Part shown: positions 27,166 through 64,000 of the stretch, in pieces
Layout of the letters: every line of letters starts with the position of its first letter
How positions within the stretch are numbered: the stretch's first letter is position 1
Source: Archangium lipolyticum
Lineage (GTDB): Bacteria > Myxococcota > Myxococcia > Myxococcales > Myxococcaceae
Reading direction: 5' to 3'
DNA: 64,000 bases
Assembly: GCF_024623785.1 (NCBI RefSeq)
Contig: NZ_JANKBZ010000033.1
Span: forward strand, 1 to 64,000
Translations under genes and position numbers: made by a program
Notes under the pieces: generated by a model
The model's input: only the letters and a program-made list of their open reading frames with translations
Told to the model about the DNA's origin: nothing
The model's database searches: none

Positions 27166-28575
27166 ATGCGCCCCCTGCTCTTCGTTCTCGCCCTCCTGGC
27201 ACTGCCGGGTTGCGGCCACGCCGCCGGCCCGTCCCGGAGCACTCCGCCCCGCGCCGCCGGGGAGATGCGCACGCTGCTCGCCGAGCTCATCGCCGTGGAC
27301 ACCTCCAATCCCCCGGGCAACGAGGCCGCCGCCGCCCAGGTGGCCGCGCGGTGGTTGCGCGAGGCCGGCATCGAGTCCCAGCTCGCCGAGCCCGTTCCCG
27401 GACGCGCCCACCTCATCGCCCGGCTGAAGGGCAGCGGCCGCGCACGCCCCGTGCTGGTGCTCGCCCACCTCGACACGGTCCCCGCCCGGCGCGAGGAGTG
27501 GGCGTCCGACCCGTGGACGCTCACCGAGCGCGATGGCTTCCTCTACGGACGCGGCGTCCAGGACAACAAGGGCATGGTGGCGGCCAGCGTGCTCGCGCTG
27601 CGGCGGCTGAAACGCGAGGGGACGAAGCTCTCGCGCGACGTGGTGCTCGTGCTCAGCGCGGACGAGGAGGTGGGCTCCAACGCGGGCATCGGCTGGCTGC
27701 TGGAGCACCATCCCGAGCTGCGCGAGGCGGAGCTCGCCCTCAACGAGGGAGGCCTCACGGAGCTGTCCGAGGATCGCGCCCGCGTGCGCTTCGTCAGCCT
27801 CCAGGCCGCGGAGCGCGTGTCGCGCAACGTGGTGCTCAAGGCCACCGGGCCCGGCGGCCACTCCTCGGTGCCTCCGGCCGCGCCCAACCCCATGGTGCGC
27901 CTGGCCGCGGCGGTGGCCCGCGTCGGAGCCCTCACCTTCCCCACCCGGCTCACGCCCGTGACCCGGTTGAACGTGGAGGGCCGCGTGAAGGTGACGGGCG
28001 GTGAGCTGGGCCAGGCCCTTCAACGGCTCGCGGCCACCCCGGACGCTCCGCCCCAGGAGGCGGTGGACACCATCGCCCGGCTGGAGCCGGCCCTCGCGGC
28101 CGTGCTGCGCACCACCTGCGTGCCCACCGTCTTCAACGCCGGCACCCGGCCCAACGTCATCCCCGCCACCGCCGAGGCCACCATCAACTGCCGGCTGCTC
28201 CCGGACGAGGACATCCAGGCCGTCCGCGCCCGGCTCGTCGCGGCCGTGGACGACCCGGACATCCAGGTGCAGCTGGACATGAAGCCTCCGGACTCGCCCG
28301 CCTCGCCCGTGGGAGACAACGCGATGTTCCGCGCCACCCGGTCCGCCGCCGCCCGCGTGTGGCCCGGCGCCCCCGTCTTCCCCCGCATGTCCACCGGCAC
28401 CACCGAGTCCACCGCGCTGCGCCGCGCCGGCATCCACGCCTACGGCATCGACCTCTTCGCCCTCACGCCGGACGACGCCCGGACGGCCCACGCGCCCAAC
28501 GAGCGCATCCCGGTGGCCTCGCTCCAGCCCGGCGCCGAGTTCGTCTACCAGCTGCTCTCCGAGCTGGCGAAGTGA
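27166..28575 (+). CDS. M20-family metallopeptidase, lipoprotein
   Basis: This is a 469-residue dinuclear-zinc peptidase. A lipoprotein signal ends in the lipobox ALPGC (C16), so it is anchored in a membrane facing the periplasm or the surface. Metal ligands and catalytic residues are visible: LAHLDTVP (H101, D103), GRGVQDNKG (D133), SADEEVGS (E167, E168) and a terminal His in TAHAPNERIP. The lid/dimer domain contains the GPGGHSSVP motif. It is expected to cleave small peptides or acylated amino acids. GGAGG sits very close to the ATG at 27166. It is divergent from the dipeptide-epimerase operon and lies 40 nt before the C39-like gene, so possibly co-transcribed with it. Confidence 0.88.
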   Translation: MRPLLFVLALLALPGCGHAAGPSRSTPPRAAGEMRTLLAELIAVDTSNPPGNEAAAAQVAARWLREAGIESQLAEPVPGRAHLIARLKGSGRARPVLVLAHLDTVPARREEWASDPWTLTERDGFLYGRGVQDNKGMVAASVLALRRLKREGTKLSRDVVLVLSADEEVGSNAGIGWLLEHHPELREAELALNEGGLTELSEDRARVRFVSLQAAERVSRNVVLKATGPGGHSSVPPAAPNPMVRLAAAVARVGALTFPTRLTPVTRLNVEGRVKVTGGELGQALQRLAATPDAPPQEAVDTIARLEPALAAVLRTTCVPTVFNAGTRPNVIPATAEATINCRLLPDEDIQAVRARLVAAVDDPDIQVQLDMKPPDSPASPVGDNAMFRATRSAAARVWPGAPVFPRMSTGTTESTALRRAGIHAYGIDLFALTPDDARTAHAPNERIPVASLQPGAEFVYQLLSELAK

Positions 28576-28615
28576 GCCCCCGGATACTCCCCCCGACAGC
28601 ATTCACCCGAGCCCC

Positions 28616-29878
<1,263 letters not shown>

Positions 29879-29998
29879 GGCGCTTCAGCGGACCTGGGGG
29901 GGGGCAATCCCAGTCCCCGGCTCCAACCGGAGGCCGTGCGTGCGGCAAGCAGGGGGCCGAGCGCCGCCAAAAACTGGCTTCACGCAAAGTGACGTATC

Positions 29999-58873
<28,875 letters not shown>

Positions 58874-58881
58874 TGCCGAGC

Positions 58882-58911
58882 ATGCCCCCCATGGAGAAAA
58901 ACGGGGGGCAT
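58882..58911 (+). terminator. Hairpin terminator after the NRPS gene
   Basis: A perfect 9-bp stem ATGCCCCCC / GGGGGGCAT with a 12-nt A-rich loop begins 9 nt after the stop. It can serve both convergent transcripts. Confidence 0.75.
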
Positions 58912-58934
58912 CCACGGTGAGGAACCAGGTTGGA

Positions 58935-58955
58935 CCCTCTCCCTCTGGGAGAGGG
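58935..58955. repeat. REP-like palindrome, copy 2
   Basis: The 9-bp stem CCCTCTCCC / GGGAGAGGG with a TCT loop is the same core as at 9075-9095. It is again between convergent genes, 20 nt before the ABC-transporter stop. Confidence 0.75.
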
Positions 58956-58974
58956 GACATCCACGGACCTCGCG

Positions 58975-60720
58975 TCAGGCGGCCACGAACTGACGCTCCA
59001 CCAGACGGCGGTAGAGACCGTCCTGGCCCATGAGCGTGGCGTGGTTGCCGCTCTGCACCACCCTGCCGCCCTCCAGCACCAGCACACGGTCCGCACCAAT
59101 CACCGTGGACAGACGGTGCGCGATGATGAGGGTGGTCCGTCCCTGCATCAGCCGCTCCAGGGCCTCCTGCACCAGGTGCTCGCTCTCCGCGTCGAGCGCA
59201 CTCGTCGCCTCATCCAGCACCAGCAGGCGCGGGTTCTTGAGCACCGCGCGAGCGATGGCGATGCGCTGCTTCTGCCCACCGGAGAGCTGCACGCCGCGCT
59301 CGCCCACCAGGGTGCGATAGCCCTCGGGAAACCGGGAGATGAACACATGCGCATTGGCGGCGCGCGCGGCGGCCTCCACCTCGGCGTCGGTGGCATCGGC
59401 GCGGCCGTAGCGGATGTTGTCGGCGATGGGGCCGGAGAAGAGCATCGGCTCCTGAGCCACCGAGCCGATCTGCTGGCGCAGCCACTCGGGATCGAGCGTG
59501 CGCAGCTCCACACCATCCACCAGGATACGCCCACCCTGAGGGTCGTACATGCGAGCCAGCAGCGCGGCGAGGGTGGACTTGCCGCCGCCCGAGGGGCCGA
59601 CGAGGGCCACCACCTCGCCCGGCTGGAGCACCAGGTCGATCTCCTGGAGCACGGGCACGTCCGGGCGAGAGGGATAAGCGAAGCGTACCGCCTGGAACTC
59701 GACCTGGCCCCGGAGCTCCCGGATGCGCTCGCCGCCAGTCGAGGGCATGGAGGGCTGGCGGTCGAGCATTTCGAAGACGCGCTCGGCGGAGCCCGAGGCG
59801 CGCATGAGGTCGGCCCACAGATCCGTCAGCCCACTCAGGGCGGTGGCGACGAGGATGGAGTAGACGAGGAAGGAAGTGAGGCTGCCAATGGAGAACTCGC
59901 CGCGCAGCATCAACCGGCTGCCGTACCACAGCACCATGGAGGCGGCGATGATGCTCGCGAAGGAAGTGCTGACGACATAGGCGGTGGACAGGCGGGTGCG
60001 CTCGCGAGCCAGCTCGACGGCGTGCCCCAGACCGTGGCGGTAGCGCCCCACCTCCTGGCGCTCGGCGGCGAAGGCGCGCACGGTGCGGATGCCGGAGAAG
60101 ACCTCGTCGGCGACGCCGTTGGCCTCGGCGAGCGCGGCCTGCACCTTCCGGGAGGTCTGGCGGATGCGGCGGCCGAAGAGCACGGTCGCGACGACGACGG
60201 GGGGCACGACGGCCAGCATCAGGAGGGTGAGGATGGGCGAGGTGTAGAGGAGCAGCGCGAGCCCCCCCACTGCCTGGGCCCCGCTGCGCAGCGCGATGGC
60301 GATGTTGTTGCTCACCGCGTTTTGAAGCACCTGGGTGTCCGCGGTGAGCCGGCTGGTGATCTCCCCCGTCTTGTGCTCGTCGAAGAAGGCCACCTCCTGG
60401 GCCACGAGGCTGGAGAACAGGTCGTGCCGCAGCCGCGTCACGATGCGCTCGCCGGCAGTGGTGAAGAAGTAATAGCGCAGCGCATCGGCCACGGCCTGCA
60501 CGGCGAAGACGGCGATCACCCCGAGAGCGGCCCGATCGATGAGTGCCTGGTTCCGCGCCCCGAGTGCCTCATCGACGATGAAGCGGAGGGCCTGAGGGAA
60601 GAGCAGGGCCATGCCGCTGCCGAGCAACAGGAAGAAGATGCCCACGGACAGGGCACGCCCCTCGGAGCGGGCCAGGCCCAGGATGCGGCGCAGGAGGACA
60701 GGGGAAGAAGCCTGGGACAT
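58975..60720 (-). CDS. ABC exporter half-transporter (ABCB/MsbA type)
   Basis: This 581-residue protein has six predicted membrane helices (~20-310) fused to an ATPase domain: Walker A GPSGGGKST, Q-loop in GSVAQEPMLF, signature LSGGQKQR, Walker B LLVLDEATSALD and the switch His in IIAHRLST. It forms dimers that export lipids, drugs or peptides. It is convergent with the lipopeptide synthetase gene and separated from it by a hairpin, so it is a natural candidate exporter of the product. However, it lies 32 nt downstream of the nucleotidyltransferase-like gene and is probably co-transcribed with that, so the link is not certain. The ATG at 60720 gives MSQASSPVLLRRILGLARSE. Confidence 0.9.
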   Translation of the reverse strand: MSQASSPVLLRRILGLARSEGRALSVGIFFLLLGSGMALLFPQALRFIVDEALGARNQALIDRAALGVIAVFAVQAVADALRYYFFTTAGERIVTRLRHDLFSSLVAQEVAFFDEHKTGEITSRLTADTQVLQNAVSNNIAIALRSGAQAVGGLALLLYTSPILTLLMLAVVPPVVVATVLFGRRIRQTSRKVQAALAEANGVADEVFSGIRTVRAFAAERQEVGRYRHGLGHAVELARERTRLSTAYVVSTSFASIIAASMVLWYGSRLMLRGEFSIGSLTSFLVYSILVATALSGLTDLWADLMRASGSAERVFEMLDRQPSMPSTGGERIRELRGQVEFQAVRFAYPSRPDVPVLQEIDLVLQPGEVVALVGPSGGGKSTLAALLARMYDPQGGRILVDGVELRTLDPEWLRQQIGSVAQEPMLFSGPIADNIRYGRADATDAEVEAAARAANAHVFISRFPEGYRTLVGERGVQLSGGQKQRIAIARAVLKNPRLLVLDEATSALDAESEHLVQEALERLMQGRTTLIIAHRLSTVIGADRVLVLEGGRVVQSGNHATLMGQDGLYRRLVERQFVAA

Positions 60721-60752
60721 GGGGCGGCGGTGACTGTCAGTCCGCGGGCAGA

Positions 60753-61769
60753 CTAGCTGGCGGAGTACTGGGCAATGAGGCGGAGCGATTCCCGAGCGGC
60801 CTCGCGCAACTCCGGCTCCGGCGCGGCCTCGAGCTGATTCAACGCGGCGGGCACCTCATCGCCGGGATAGAGGATCTCCCCCAGACGCCGGGCCGCCAGT
60901 ACGCGGTCGCGCACCTCTCCACGCTGGAGCTCGGCCAGCAGGAAGTCCTTGTAGGAGCCCAGGAAGAGGTTCTCCGCGTCCAGAATCCGGGCGCAGAGGG
61001 AGCGCAGGTGTTCCTGGTCCGCGGGGGCCTCGGGCACCCGGTAGCCCCAGCGCTTGCGGCAGGCGTAGATCTGCTCGAACAGGAGCGACCAGGCGTCGTT
61101 CACGTGCTGGCGGTGGGCCTCGATGATTTCACGCTTGGAGCATGCGTACCTTCCGGCCTTCCGCGCCAGGTCGGCCATCGCGAGCCGGCAGGCGAGGGTG
61201 ACCAGTTCCTTGAAGCCCGGACGCGGGTTGCCCTCGGCATCCATCACCGCGGAGTGGTCGTAGCCGTAGAGCGTTCCGCGCGGGTCCGGGTACTTGAGCG
61301 GATAGCGCAGCGGCTCGCCCTCGGCGCGAGCGCGGGCGCGCTCCATGAAGATGTAGGGCCGGTGCATGGCGAAGCGCACCCACTGGTCGAGGGGCAGCAA
61401 CGGGATGCGCTCGCGGATGTCCTCACCGGCCAGCAACAGGGAGGTCTGTTTGAGGTTGACGGCCCCGTCCGCCAGCAACCGGGCCTCCTCCTCCGCGCTC
61501 ACGTCCAGGGGGAACCGGGCCATCGCGTTCACGGAGCGGCGGAAGCGCTCGAGGCGCTCCGCCTCCCCCTCCTGGAGGCGGTCCTTGAAGACGAGCACCA
61601 GGTCGAGGTCGCTGTCGCTCACCGCATCTCTCGACGCGTGGCTCCCCAGCAGGTAGCAGGCGCGGAGGCGCATCGGGAAGACCATCAGGCACAGGTCGAT
61701 GAAGCCGATGATGACGGAGTTGATCCGCATGTCCTCCGTCAGACCGACCAGCGAGATTTCCTCCTCCAT
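60753..61769 (-). CDS. Nucleotidyltransferase-fold protein
   Basis: This 338-residue protein has the DNA-polymerase-beta-like nucleotidyltransferase motif GSHASRDAVSDSDLDLVLVF at 42-61 (G42-S43, D52, D54), as in aminoglycoside-modifying and MNT-type enzymes. The C-terminal ~60 residues look like a HEAT-type helical repeat. Substrate is unknown. Antibiotic modification, self-resistance and a toxin-antitoxin role are all possible, but no partner HEPN gene is adjacent. The ATG at 61769 has GGGAGT upstream. It is first gene of a likely operon with the ABC exporter. Its position next to a lipopeptide cluster makes a resistance or tailoring role worth testing, but nothing in the sequence proves it. 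Confidence 0.72.
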   Translation of the reverse strand: MEEEISLVGLTEDMRINSVIIGFIDLCLMVFPMRLRACYLLGSHASRDAVSDSDLDLVLVFKDRLQEGEAERLERFRRSVNAMARFPLDVSAEEEARLLADGAVNLKQTSLLLAGEDIRERIPLLPLDQWVRFAMHRPYIFMERARARAEGEPLRYPLKYPDPRGTLYGYDHSAVMDAEGNPRPGFKELVTLACRLAMADLARKAGRYACSKREIIEAHRQHVNDAWSLLFEQIYACRKRWGYRVPEAPADQEHLRSLCARILDAENLFLGSYKDFLLAELQRGEVRDRVLAARRLGEILYPGDEVPAALNQLEAAPEPELREAARESLRLIAQYSAS

Positions 61770-61795
61770 CACGTGACTCCCTCGTACCAGCCAGG

Positions 61796-61842
61796 ATGCT
61801 GCGGCCGGCATCCTAGTGCGAGAACCACCGACTCCGCAGCAT
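61796..61842. promoter_or_regulatory. Perfect inverted repeat in a divergent promoter region
   Basis: ATGCTGCGG (61796-61804) and CCGCAGCAT (61834-61842) are perfect inverted repeats 29 nt apart, between the nucleotidyltransferase start and the divergent UDG-like gene. This could be an operator or an RNA stem. Confidence 0.4.
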
Positions 61843-61909
61843 GCCTGATCGGGGAGCGGGCGGGCTGATACGCTCGCCAAGGCCCAACCCGCATGACCAT
61901 GGAGGGTGC

Positions 61910-62594
61910 ATGCGCCCAGACATCGAGCAAGACGAAGCAGCGCTCTTCTCCGAGTGGAGGCAGCACCTTACCCGAGGCAACCTCCCCTTCTATCCGGACG
62001 GAATGGCCCAGGGCTCCTTGTACTGGGAGACTCCACCCCGAGTTCTCTTCCTCCTGAAGGAGGTCAACGCGGACAAGAGCGTCCCGCCCTGGAACCTCTT
62101 CGACGTGGTGGGCGATGGCAGCATCGGACCGACCTGGACCGTCATCTCCTACTGGCTCCACGGAATCCACGGAGGCGGCCTTCCCTGGGAGAAGGTTCCC
62201 GCCCGCCACGCCCGACTCACGGCGGGATGCCATCTCGAAGCTCGCGGTCGTCAACCTCAACAAGTGTGGAGGTGCCGCCGCCTGCATCCAGACGGAGCTG
62301 TGGGCCGCAGCCTATCGGGACCGTGAGTTCCTCGTCCGGCAGCTCCGCCTCTACGCGCCCGACATCATCATCGCGTGCGGTACCGGGGAAATCGCCAAGT
62401 ACATCCTCTTCGAGGAGCACTGGCGCGATTGGCAGAAGGCCTCCAATGGACTGCTCTGGCTCCGCCCCTCGGCGATCAATGCGGTGCTCGTCGCGGCGAA
62501 CCACCCGCAGGCAAGAGTCGAGCACAAGAAGCTCTATGAGGAGGTCGTCCTGGGCTTGAAGGAAATCGGAGCGCTTGGGTCGGCTACGAGCTGA
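61910..62594 (+). pseudogene. Frameshifted gene, possible uracil-DNA-glycosylase superfamily
   Basis: The ATG at 61910 with GGAGGGTGC upstream opens a frame coding MRPDIEQDEAALFSEWRQHL and VLFLLKEVNADKS, up to about 62205. Good protein (ISKLAVVNLNKCGGAAACIQ, then YAPDIIIACGTGEIAKYI) then continues in another frame to the stop at 62592-62594. Joined, it is ~228 residues. The pattern 'VLFLLKE...NLNKCGG...YAPDIIIACG' recalls UDG-like proteins of unknown function. That family call is low confidence. The shift lies in GC-rich sequence at 62205-62230 and needs one extra or two missing bases. It may be a true mutation or a sequencing error. Confidence 0.6.
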
Positions 62595-62704
62595 GACGGA
62601 GCAGACGCATCCCCCTGCCTCTTTTCCCCGTATCCAGCACCTGACCACTCCACGTTCTTGGCAACCTCTGGGTGGTCGCATTGAACCCAAAAAGGAAGGT
62701 AGCC

Positions 62705-63796
62705 GTGCGGTTCTTCATCTGTTGCCTGGGCCTCATGCTCGCTCAGCCCGCCCTGGCGAACTCCATTGAGGACGGGATCTGTCAGGCTCGCACCCAGCCC
62801 GTCATCCAGATGGAGGGTCCAGAGAAACTCTGCCGATCGTTTGTCCGAGCACTGGGAAAGCTCCCAGTGGAAGCAACAAGGGAAGTCCAGGCATTGCTGA
62901 CCCCGGAGAGCCTCGCGGCAATGAGTACGCTGACCGCAGCCTGGCTCGGAGCCCAGGGCGTCCCTATCGTTGGGCAGGTCGTAGATGCAGCGCTCCTGTC
63001 GTTGGGAGTCATCGCACTGACCGCACAGGCAGGAATGATCGCTGACGCCCTCTGGACCTATGCGAACCGCGCATCAGGGGCACGCAGCGACGCCGACCTT
63101 GATGCTGCTGCTACCCATCTGGCCAGGGCCATGGCGACCGCGGGTGTGACCGTGGTGACCATCATCCTGACGAAAAAGATTGCCGGCAAAGCAGGTCCCA
63201 AGCCATCGGAATTGGAACCGCTATCAGCCACACGAAACATCAGAGCGCCCCACGCGTCTGCTATGGCAGTCAGTGCCTCCGAAACGGCTACGGAAATTCC
63301 CGCTCTGGCTGCCTCTGGTGTTCGATCCAGCGCCAACCCTACGCAACAAGAGACTGCCTCCCCCAAGAAAGTCGACCTCGAATCTTTCAAGGCCTGGCTC
63401 GCTCAAGCCAGGCGTCGGCCTACCCGGGAGTCACCAGAGCCGTATGCCTACCAGCGGAAGCATGCTGGACCAGAAGAGTTCCTGGTCTCTGGCGGCGGTG
63501 AACAAATCTGGGCGGATGGAGCCCGGCTGAGCAATGCCCGGCTCGTGGAGGTCAAGCACATCGACGCACCTGAAAGGAGCCCCTTCATTCCGGGCTCGAA
63601 GTGCAACGAGCGAATCCGGCTCGTGGTCCAGGAGGATGTCATTGAAGAGTTCCGCCGGTACGCCGCTGTCATCAAAGACCCCGCGACTCCACCTGTTGGG
63701 CTCGAAGTCGTCGTCAATGACACCCGCGCAGCACCCTTCTTCGAGGCGCTTCTCAGGCAATTCAACCTCTCTGGGGAGGTTCTCGTCCGCCCGTAA
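62705..63796 (+). CDS. Secreted protein with C-terminal restriction-endonuclease-fold toxin domain (Tox-REase-2-like)
   Basis: This is a 363-residue protein. The GTG at 62705 was chosen because AGGAAGG lies 5 nt upstream and the product begins directly with a signal peptide (MRFFICCLGLMLAQPALA, cleavage after residue 18). Residues ~60-165 are helical and hydrophobic, with a membrane-like stretch ATAGVTVVTIILTKK. A linker follows, then a C-terminal ~100-residue domain with WADGARLSNARLVEVKHID, whose D...EVK fits a PD-(D/E)xK nuclease. From memory this resembles the Tox-REase-2 family of polymorphic toxins. The next gene starts 15 nt later, the expected place for immunity. Longer starts at 62672 or 62681 are possible but have no ribosome site. 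Confidence 0.7.
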   Translation: MRFFICCLGLMLAQPALANSIEDGICQARTQPVIQMEGPEKLCRSFVRALGKLPVEATREVQALLTPESLAAMSTLTAAWLGAQGVPIVGQVVDAALLSLGVIALTAQAGMIADALWTYANRASGARSDADLDAAATHLARAMATAGVTVVTIILTKKIAGKAGPKPSELEPLSATRNIRAPHASAMAVSASETATEIPALAASGVRSSANPTQQETASPKKVDLESFKAWLAQARRRPTRESPEPYAYQRKHAGPEEFLVSGGGEQIWADGARLSNARLVEVKHIDAPERSPFIPGSKCNERIRLVVQEDVIEEFRRYAAVIKDPATPPVGLEVVVNDTRAAPFFEALLRQFNLSGEVLVRP

Positions 63797-63811
63797 GCGA
63801 CGAGGTCCGTC

Positions 63812-64000
63812 ATGAAATACTTCGTCATTACCGAGTCTGATGATCTCGTCTCGGCCCCCGACTTTGCTCGCCTGCTGTGCACCCAGTGGCCCCAAGCCAC
63901 CGTGGAGCGCGTCTCCGCTCCGAGCAGTAGCTACGCGCTGGAGTTCAGCGTTCCCATGGCACACTCCCATGTGGATGGCTCACTCAACCGGGCGGGCAGC
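63812..64000 (+). CDS. Probable immunity protein, partial (runs off the window)
   Basis: The ATG at 63812 opens a frame of 63 codons that continues past the window end (MKYFVITESDDLVSAPDFAR). It follows the toxin candidate by 15 nt on the same strand. No motif is recognised in this fragment, and the immunity role rests on position. Confidence 0.6.
   Translation, partial: MKYFVITESDDLVSAPDFARLLCTQWPQATVERVSAPSSSYALEFSVPMAHSHVDGSLNRAGS

Noticed and set aside
26109-28004. 631-codon plus-strand frame across the dipeptide-epimerase gene
   Set aside because: It is antisense to the enolase-superfamily residues and then out of frame with the M20 peptidase. There are no motifs.

Overview
The window is high-GC DNA from a delta-type, myxobacterial genome. 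The best fit is Myxococcota, suborder Cystobacterineae (Archangium/Cystobacter-like). This placement rests on gene content and style: hybrid histidine kinases, an Oar-like TonB receptor, polymorphic-toxin modules, many lipoproteins, GTG/TTG starts, ATGA/TTGA/GTGA overlaps, and one enormous lipopeptide NRPS/PKS. There is no marker gene to confirm it. No rRNA, tRNA, CRISPR array or transposase was seen.

Left part (1-29.9 kb). The window opens with a twice-frameshifted toxin remnant followed by an intact putative immunity gene (1-2.3 kb). A multicopper oxidase follows on the minus strand. Next comes a LETM1/TerB-type membrane protein with a YkgJ cysteine-cluster protein, facing a bacterial Hsp90-like chaperone coupled to a helical-repeat partner. 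Then, all on the minus strand, come an aldo/keto reductase, a receiver-histidine kinase, a HAMP-PAS histidine kinase preceded by a tiny overlapping secreted peptide, Tex, a lipoprotein with an Oar/SusC-like TonB receptor, and an M14 carboxypeptidase. On the plus strand there is an AGCS alanine/glycine symporter and then a two-gene AAA ATPase + HNH module that looks like a Septu-type (PtuA/PtuB) anti-phage system. A DUF819 permease with a dipeptide epimerase, an M20 peptidase lipoprotein and a C39-like peptidase lipoprotein complete this half. Several of these genes suggest uptake and breakdown of peptides, as expected for a predatory or proteolytic bacterium.

Centre (30.0-58.9 kb). One gene of 9,624 codons encodes a complete hybrid assembly line. 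Read from motifs, the order is FAAL-ACP / C-A-PCP / KS-AT-ACP / C-[A-LLM-A] with no carrier / four C-A-PCP modules / C-A-PCP-TE. A fatty acid is activated and loaded, one amino acid (aromatic-like code) is added, and one malonate unit is added without reduction. A luciferase-like flavin monooxygenase embedded in a dead adenylation domain is then reached. Four residues from near-identical modules and a final Asp-like residue follow before thioesterase release. The predicted product is an acylated hexapeptide with one inserted, possibly oxidised, C2 unit. The four repeated modules lie in ~3.2-kb tandem repeats with signs of recombination.

Right part (58.9-64 kb). A strong hairpin ends the NRPS gene. 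An ABC exporter and a nucleotidyltransferase-like gene lie on the minus strand. A frameshifted gene that may belong to the uracil-DNA-glycosylase superfamily follows. The window closes with a secreted restriction-endonuclease-fold toxin candidate and the start of its probable immunity gene.
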